Origin: Sporosarcina sp. ANT_H38 | GTDB lineage: Bacteria; Bacillota; Bacilli; Bacillales_A; Planococcaceae | Assembly: GCF_008369195.1 (NCBI RefSeq) | Contig: NZ_VOBC01000004.1 | Span: 62,001 to 126,000 of the forward strand | Reading direction: 5' to 3' | Length of the DNA: 64,000 nt | Shown here: positions 59,517 through 64,000 of the stretch, one piece after another | Numbering within the stretch: the stretch's first letter is position 1 | How the letters are laid out: every line of letters starts with the position of its first letter | Program-made: the position numbers and the translations under genes | Notes under the pieces: model-generated | Seen by the model: the letters and a program-made list of their open reading frames with translations, nothing else | Database searches by the model: none | What the model was told of the DNA's origin: nothing

Positions 59517-59737
59517 TAGATTACCCTTCTTTCTCTATGTACGATGGGAACAAGTGCGAGCACGTTATCAATTATAAAAGTCCGCTTGGATTTACGTAAG
59601 AAACAGTATGCGCGAAATGATGCCTCGCCAATCTGTAATACATTGATTCTTCGCTTGCTTATAGAACCGTCTTTTGCTAAGTACATCATAATCAGAACTT
59701 GATTATATTCCGCGGACTTAACTAATTGATTACGCAC
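59516..59737 (-). CDS. Mini-WYL-like protein (73 aa), SOS-regulated
   Basis: GTG start at 59737 after AAGGGGGAACGAGT. 73 residues, MRNQLVKSAEYNQVLIMMYL, SISKRRINVLQIGEASFRAY and CFLRKSKRTFIIDNVLALVP. The last part matches the WYL sensor domain (xxRAYCxLRxxxRTFxxDxI) in truncated form. Similar small proteins sit beside UV-damage genes in Bacillus prophages. First gene after a LexA-box promoter. Confidence 0.75.
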   Translation of the reverse strand: MRNQLVKSAEYNQVLIMMYLAKDGSISKRRINVLQIGEASFRAYCFLRKSKRTFIIDNVLALVPIVHRERRVI

Positions 59738-59758
59738 ACTCGTTCCCCCTTTTTAATT

Positions 59759-59787
59759 AGTATATCGAACGATTGTTCTTATTGCAA
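59759..59787 (-). promoter_or_regulatory. SOS (LexA/DinR)-controlled promoter
   Basis: TTGCAA (59782-59787), exactly 17-bp spacer, TATACT (59759-59764). The spacer contains CGAACGATTGTTCT (59766-59779), with the Gram-positive LexA core GAAC-N4-GTTC. The downstream genes should be induced by DNA damage. Confidence 0.82.
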
Positions 59788-59792
59788 GCAAA

Positions 59793-59818
59793 TAAAAAAG
59801 CACCTCTTGAGAGGTGCT
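59793..59818 (-). terminator. HEPN gene terminator
   Basis: Perfect AGCACCTC / GAGGTGCT arms with TTGA loop and TTTTTT on the minus strand, about 120 bp after the HEPN gene stop. Confidence 0.8.
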
Positions 59819-59940
59819 AAAGGTTAATACCTTTTTAACTGCATGATAAAATAAACTATTTTTTCCGGAATGATTATTTAGTGTAGATTTCCTTAATTTT
59901 TTTTAAAAAGTATTCTTCAATTGTTTTTTTCTTATCGTTT

Positions 59941-61317
59941 TCAAATTTCAATTTTTTCATCCTCCTCGCTTTTTATTATTTCATGAATACGTTTATTTAT
60001 ATAATCCTTAAATTCATCCGACTTCCTTGCTAGTTTCAACAATGGCCAATCGATAACATGTAAGAAGTGTTCCTCATCTATTGTTGTACAAAATGTCTTG
60101 AAATTACCCAGAGCTAAATCAAATTTATCTAATAATATGTTTTTTGCCATATGATATTCTATACTTAATTGCGAAACATTAAAACGCTCTACTTCGGATC
60201 TAATTCCCTCAAAATCATCATTATACTTATGAGTTAGGTAATAGTTTACCTGGGCAATTAATCTACTCTCATGATCGTAAGTCATGTCTTCAGATACCTC
60301 TTTATATATGTATCTCGTTCCTAAACATTTTCTGGTACTGGGCATTAAAAGCAAGTCATTCAATGTCGTGAACATGTCATCTTTTTCTTTTCTATTTAAT
60401 TTTTCGGCATATTTGAACAAAATAACTATGCCAAACATCCTAAACAACCCTATACTGTCTTCTATATACTTATTATTTATTTCAATGATATCGTCTTTTT
60501 TGAAGTTCGAAATTAAACTCGGATGAACTTTGGATAAATAAGAGGAATTAACTATTCCGTTATTATGTATTAATAAGTGTCTCCTTTGAAATACTTCAAA
60601 TGTTTTTTCGATTTTTTGATTTAGAAATTCTATTGATGTCACTTTAATGCTTAACTTTCTCTCAATTTCATCCAGCCAATACTTGAAAGATTTTTTTAAT
60701 AATTCTTCCGTATATTCGTCAATCAAGAATATTCTAGCTTCTTCAACGCTACCAATTTTCACTAATTCAGAATATGTAAGACTCTTTTTCTCTATAAAGT
60801 CTGACTTATCAACGTTTTGTATAAAATCTTTAAACAAGTCCGCAATTAGTAATTCCATCCCTGTGGCTAAAGATATTATAATGGAGTTTAAAAGCTGATT
60901 AATATCCGAATCTAATTTAAAGGATTCGTCAGCACTTGATTTTAATACTCTATTTACAAATGGGGACTTCACAGTGTAAGTTATATCATCATCAATACTA
61001 GAAACTTCTATATTCTTATGAAAATATTTAATTAAGTCACTTTCAGCTTTCAATTTTTCAATCAATTCCAATACCTCATTATCAGCTTCTTTTCGATCAC
61101 TCCTTTTCTCTGGATCTATTTTATTTACATGCTCGATTATTTTTCCATGAACAATCAAGTCAGCAGCCTCTCCTAAATTTTTCTCATTGACTTTCTTCGT
61201 TTGGTATTCCTTTTCGATTAAATCACTATATGCTACCATTCTTTCGAGCGACTCCAAATGCTTTACAAACTTTTCTGCGATTAGCATTACCGAATCCATT
61301 TTATTACTCTCTGTCAA
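59941..61317 (-). CDS. HEPN-domain protein, candidate anti-phage cargo
   Basis: About 458 residues from TTG 61317 (behind GGAGAGG); a GTG at 61326 is possible, and the motif numbers below count from it. AT-rich. The centre carries QRRHLLIHNNGIVNSSYL with R249-x4-H254, the HEPN RNase motif of a group of large single-gene proteins. The N-terminal half has a long charged, helical region, the C-terminal 120 residues are helical. Position between lysis genes and attL is a usual place for defence or toxin cargo. No partner nucleotidyltransferase gene is seen. Function is inferred. Confidence 0.78.
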   Translation of the reverse strand: MTESNKMDSVMLIAEKFVKHLESLERMVAYSDLIEKEYQTKKVNEKNLGEAADLIVHGKIIEHVNKIDPEKRSDRKEADNEVLELIEKLKAESDLIKYFHKNIEVSSIDDDITYTVKSPFVNRVLKSSADESFKLDSDINQLLNSIIISLATGMELLIADLFKDFIQNVDKSDFIEKKSLTYSELVKIGSVEEARIFLIDEYTEELLKKSFKYWLDEIERKLSIKVTSIEFLNQKIEKTFEVFQRRHLLIHNNGIVNSSYLSKVHPSLISNFKKDDIIEINNKYIEDSIGLFRMFGIVILFKYAEKLNRKEKDDMFTTLNDLLLMPSTRKCLGTRYIYKEVSEDMTYDHESRLIAQVNYYLTHKYNDDFEGIRSEVERFNVSQLSIEYHMAKNILLDKFDLALGNFKTFCTTIDEEHFLHVIDWPLLKLARKSDEFKDYINKRIHEIIKSEEDEKIEI

Positions 61318-61326
61318 AAAGAACAC

Positions 61327-61633
61327 CTCTCCATTTCCTCACTTGAAATCCATCTTCAAACACATTATAGCTTTAACCGCATTTAATAGCAGTCCATTTT
61401 ATCTATTTCGCATAAAAGTATATCAAAAAACATTCGCTGCAATTTATAACTCTATTGCTTTTGCCTCGCCGAAACGCGCCACTTGGAGGGTTTTCCCCTT
61501 CAAATATAGAACATAGCCTCATTCTATATTTCTAGTATTCGGGTTTATTGATACGAATACCTCTTTTATTCCACAAACAAAACAAGCGACCTATCCCATT
61601 TGAATCTGTGGACAGGTCGCTTTAACTTTACCC
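61327..61633. other. Intergenic region HEPN-amidase
   Basis: 307 bp, AT-rich, no gene. A hairpin AGCGACCT / AGGTCGCT at 61586-61622 with TTGTTTTG on the minus side probably ends the lysis operon. The HEPN promoter should lie in 61330-61580 but I see no clear consensus. Confidence 0.6.
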
Positions 61634-62386
61634 TTACTTATTTACCGCAACAGTATATTTAACCGCTAATCCCAATACATCCGCGTCTGTTATCGTGTTA
61701 TTCACTAGCTTGTCCGCCCATGATGCATGAGCTCCAGCTTTAATAGCTGCATCTACGATGATTTGACGGTGCGCTTTACTTGCTAAGGATATTTCTGTTT
61801 CCAATTTTAAAGCTGGGCTTGAAAACTTCATTTCCTCATCCTCCTTTGGCGGTATCGGGTTATTAAGTTCAGCCAACCGTTTAGCAATGCGATTTAATAC
61901 AGACCCCCATCGTCCTTCATCTAAAATTCGATGTGGACAGTTCTTTACGTATTTTGACGTGCTGTTTTTCACGCCAATTTCCGTCCAACTTTTGTGGGTG
62001 CGTACACGGTCGATTCCCCAGCCATATTGCATTAATAAATGGGCCACGTATTCTACAGTATTTTCTTCTGCAGCTACATATTTCGGGCCACCGCTTTTGC
62101 TGTAACAAATTTCAATTCCGATGGACGCCCGATTCCCTTTGCCCAGACCATCCCCTGCATGATAAGCGCTACGAGAAAAAGGGATGGCTTGTACAGCTTG
62201 CTTGTCGTCGATAGCTACGTGGTAACTTATTGGGTTCGTATTCCGTGTCATGTAAGTAATCTCGTTGGCAGCAGTCGCATCATTGTAAGTGTTATGAATG
62301 GTGATATATTCCGGCATCATGGGATATGGTGCTTTGAGCGGATAGAGAGTTGCCGGAATAAAGCTGTTGATTATCGTGTATGCCAT
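61634..62386 (-). CDS. N-acetylmuramoyl-L-alanine amidase (endolysin)
   Basis: 250 residues. Amidase_2 domain (about 5-165) with zinc ligands H31 (ITIHNTYND), H131 (HKSW) and H152 (CPHRIL), plus SYHVAIDD and SAYHAGDG. The C-terminal part (about 180-250) is a small unknown, perhaps cell-wall binding or phage-specific, domain without LysM. Cuts the lactam-side amide bond of peptidoglycan at lysis. One base overlap with holin. Confidence 0.94.
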   Translation of the reverse strand: MAYTIINSFIPATLYPLKAPYPMMPEYITIHNTYNDATAANEITYMTRNTNPISYHVAIDDKQAVQAIPFSRSAYHAGDGLGKGNRASIGIEICYSKSGGPKYVAAEENTVEYVAHLLMQYGWGIDRVRTHKSWTEIGVKNSTSKYVKNCPHRILDEGRWGSVLNRIAKRLAELNNPIPPKEDEEMKFSSPALKLETEISLASKAHRQIIVDAAIKAGAHASWADKLVNNTITDADVLGLAVKYTVAVNK

Positions 62387-62907
62387 TAATTCTCACCTTC
62401 GTTCGACTTTTCAATTTGAATATCAATCAATTCATCCACCTTCGCACTAATTCGATTGTCAATTTTAGCAGTATTTAGTTGATGGTCCACCTTCGAACCA
62501 ATCAGTTCTTCGCGTATCTCCTCTGAAAAGGATTGATTGCTCGATTCTATAACCTTCAATTTAGATGCTAATCCTGCCGGTACTAATACACCTAGTTCAG
62601 CCATGTTTTCCATTATAGATAATGCTTCATTTACGATATAAAAAAGAACGGTTGCATATGTTACTGCGCCGCTCATGCCTAGTATTTGGTCAATAATGTT
62701 GGCCGTAATTATCATGACGAGAACCAATAGTTTTCTCGCATATCCAAACAGACTCTTTCGACTCCATAAATTCTCATTCTTGTAAGCTTTAAATATTCCT
62801 GTGATAATATCCAATGCCATTAAGATTAATAAAAAATGTAAAAACTTAACGCCCCCGAATAAATACATGTGTACAATATCTAGTTGATCCAAATTAAAAC
62901 CTCCCAT
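62386..62907 (-). CDS. Holin family protein
   Basis: 173 residues. LHFLLILMALDIITGIFKAY (about 21-40), YARKLLVLVMIITANIIDQI and YATVLFYIVNEALSIMENMA are the conserved parts of the toxin-secretion/phage lysis holin family (Cph1-type), with about three membrane segments. The C-terminal 60 residues are a charged, likely cytosolic helix. Forms the membrane hole for the endolysin. Confidence 0.92.
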   Translation of the reverse strand: MGGFNLDQLDIVHMYLFGGVKFLHFLLILMALDIITGIFKAYKNENLWSRKSLFGYARKLLVLVMIITANIIDQILGMSGAVTYATVLFYIVNEALSIMENMAELGVLVPAGLASKLKVIESSNQSFSEEIREELIGSKVDHQLNTAKIDNRISAKVDELIDIQIEKSNEGEN

Positions 62908-62935
62908 TATTTTTCACTCCTTATTTTTGAGTAAA

Positions 62936-62968
62936 GAAAAAGAACGCCCAGTTACTTGGACGTTCTTT
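62936..62968 (-). terminator. Hairpin before holin gene
   Basis: AGAACG..CC / GG..CGTTCT arms with TTTTTC on the minus strand, between the coiled-coil gene and holin; may separate lysis from tail transcription. Confidence 0.65.
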
Positions 62969-62974
62969 TCTAAA

Positions 62975-63280
62975 TTATTCTTTTAGTTGATACAACCCCC
63001 GTATCAACGTTTGAAAATGTTCGATTTTTTGATTAATTGAATTTATCACAGGTGCAGCATTGAACCTTTCATTAACTAAATCATCTAAATCATGACTGTT
63101 AAAAGTTTTAGATTTTCCTGTGGGCAAAATTTCGTTCAGTGCTGTCAACACATTAATACGTTGGGTTAGAGATTTAACCTCACTTTCTTTGTCTGAAAGT
63201 TCTCTTTCATATTTATCGATGAATTCTTGGCATATTAATATTTCTTCATCAATTGCTTTTACACTCAATTTCGTTTCCAA
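62975..63280 (-). CDS. Coiled-coil hypothetical protein (101 aa)
   Basis: 101 residues, starting METKLSVKAIDEEILICQEF with a long coiled coil (IDKYERELSDKESEVKSLTQ) and a C-terminal helix. Small proteins of this type stand between fibre genes and holins in Bacillus-group phages. A weak start: the codon at 63280 (TTG after GGTGATGGGGA) has a good RBS, GGGGAGGTGATGG. Confidence 0.68.
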   Translation of the reverse strand: METKLSVKAIDEEILICQEFIDKYERELSDKESEVKSLTQRINVLTALNEILPTGKSKTFNSHDLDDLVNERFNAAPVINSINQKIEHFQTLIRGLYQLKE

Positions 63281-63464
63281 TCCCCATCACCTCCCCTATC
63301 ATCCATTATTCAACAAAAGAGGCAGAAACCCTCCTTATTACCCACGAAATATATTAATCAGTATTACCTACCTAGTCACTTCCGTCCGCATCCCACTCAA
63401 ATCAGCAGTGAACCATTGAGAGGGTGTAGACATTCTTTGATTAATTGTTCCTACACTAAAATAA

Positions 63465-64000
63465 TCATGCAAACGCGACCTTTCTCCAACCATCCGGTCC
63501 GCAGTGTAACATCATAGCTCTTTCGGAATAATTGTAGTAGAACATACCCGGTTCTGAGGGCACCCTTGTATCGTAATCGCCTTTATGCATCACTGTAGGT
63601 CGCTGAAGTTCAATTGCTTCCTGCCCCCAAAGGAGCAATCTACCGTCGGGTAGACCGTTACCTCCTCGCGATATCATAAAATTATTTTCGTATAGCTGCA
63701 TTCTAGCGCTATCAAAAGAGTCTCCTGCTCTCCTAAAGGCTAATTCAGGCAGACCTCCAGATGCTCCCGACGTATTAATTCTAATTTCGTTACCACCGTT
63801 AGAAAACACCATATTATCCTTGTTCATTCGGATTCGAGGAAGGTTTGGATTGGAATCGGTTTGCATCGTAAACCCCGTTAGCAATCCAGCAGTTATTTTG
63901 TTAGCGGCGATTGTGTTTGTCATAATCGAGCCGCCGTCGATTAACGTAGTGTTTGGGTATTGCCAAACTCGGACAATACCCTTAGCTTCTTCCGCCGTGC
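63465..64000 (-). CDS. Phage minor structural/tail fibre protein, C-terminal part (runs off edge)
   Basis: The frame is open to the right edge; no start is within the window. Visible residues include TLIDGGSIMTNTIAANKITA then GLLTGF, the hallmark linker of phage minor structural proteins (gp58-like), and a C-terminal receptor-type domain with FRRAGDSFDSARMQLYENNF and HCGPDGWRKVAFA. A further 34-codon open stretch in the +1 frame follows the stop, see findings. Determines host attachment. Confidence 0.8.
   Translation of the reverse strand, partial: TAEEAKGIVRVWQYPNTTLIDGGSIMTNTIAANKITAGLLTGFTMQTDSNPNLPRIRMNKDNMVFSNGGNEIRINTSGASGGLPELAFRRAGDSFDSARMQLYENNFMISRGGNGLPDGRLLLWGQEAIELQRPTVMHKGDYDTRVPSEPGMFYYNYSERAMMLHCGPDGWRKVAFA

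Larger units (their letters stand above)
55380..64000. mobile_element. Prophage 2, left part
   Basis: From the sufB 3' junction to the right edge: mobilisation-like cassette, SOS-regulated small genes, a HEPN protein, amidase, holin, a coiled-coil protein and the 3' part of a tail fibre gene. The orientation (lysis and tail genes on minus) equals that of prophage 1, so the integrase should be at its right end, outside the window. Confidence 0.85.

Noticed and set aside
59874..59960. 28-residue lysine-rich ORF overlapping the HEPN stop
   Set aside because: The AGGAGG sequence lies directly against the ATG, leaving no spacing, and the composition is that of AT-rich noncoding DNA.

Overview
The window looks like the chromosome of a spore-forming, low-GC Firmicute, most probably of the Planococcaceae (Sporosarcina-like). 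The evidence is a run of genes in the Bacillus subtilis order yutJ-yuzB-yutF-yutE-yutD-lipA...yunB-yunD-yunE-yunF, including the sporulation protein YunB. The assignment rests on synteny and protein resemblance; no rRNA or tRNA gene is present to settle it.

Three blocks are visible. (1) Positions 1 to about 38,330 are most of an apparently intact prophage with a contractile PBSX/xkd-type tail. Read leftward from the immunity region it carries a cro-like gene, an excisionase-like gene, an antirepressor, an SbcC-like ATPase, RecT, a metallo-beta-lactamase-fold protein, a DnaD-like initiator with origin-like repeats inside it, a DnaC-like loader, dUTPase, RecU, an orphan cytosine methyltransferase, a late sigma factor, terminase, portal, scaffold, capsid, head-tail joining, sheath, tube, a frameshifted chaperone pair, the tape measure and baseplate genes that run off the left edge. 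CI-like repressor, ImmA peptidase, a lipoprotein and the integrase are on the plus strand at the right end, next to a probable attR just behind yutJ.

(2) Positions 38,339 to 55,339 are host DNA: yutJ behind a promoter overlapped by a Rex/Fnr-like operator, yuzB, yutF, yutE, a 42-bp minisatellite, yutD, lipA, a complete branched-chain amino acid ABC transporter (livK-H-M-G-F), an NhaC-family transporter under a lysine riboswitch, yunB, yunD, yunE and yunF. It ends in a 174-bp nested palindrome and the last 14 codons of sufB.

(3) From about 55,380 to the right edge is the left end of a second prophage, which seems to have integrated into the 3' end of sufB. It holds a mobilisation-like cassette (ribbon-helix-helix protein, FtsK-like ATPase, replication-relaxation protein, pilin-like membrane protein, OB-fold membrane protein), an SOS-box operon of two small genes, a HEPN-domain protein in a typical defence-cargo position, and the lysis genes (amidase, holin) followed by the end of a tail fibre gene cut by the window edge.

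The most unusual items are the HEPN cargo gene, the FtsK/replication-relaxation cassette with its possible oriT-like repeat, the short RNA predicted at 32,843-32,892, the long inverted repeats at 35,002-35,111 and 55,106-55,279, the minisatellite with higher-order structure, and the AAAAAAC frameshift site in the tail chaperone gene. No complete new multi-gene system can be proven from sequence reading alone.
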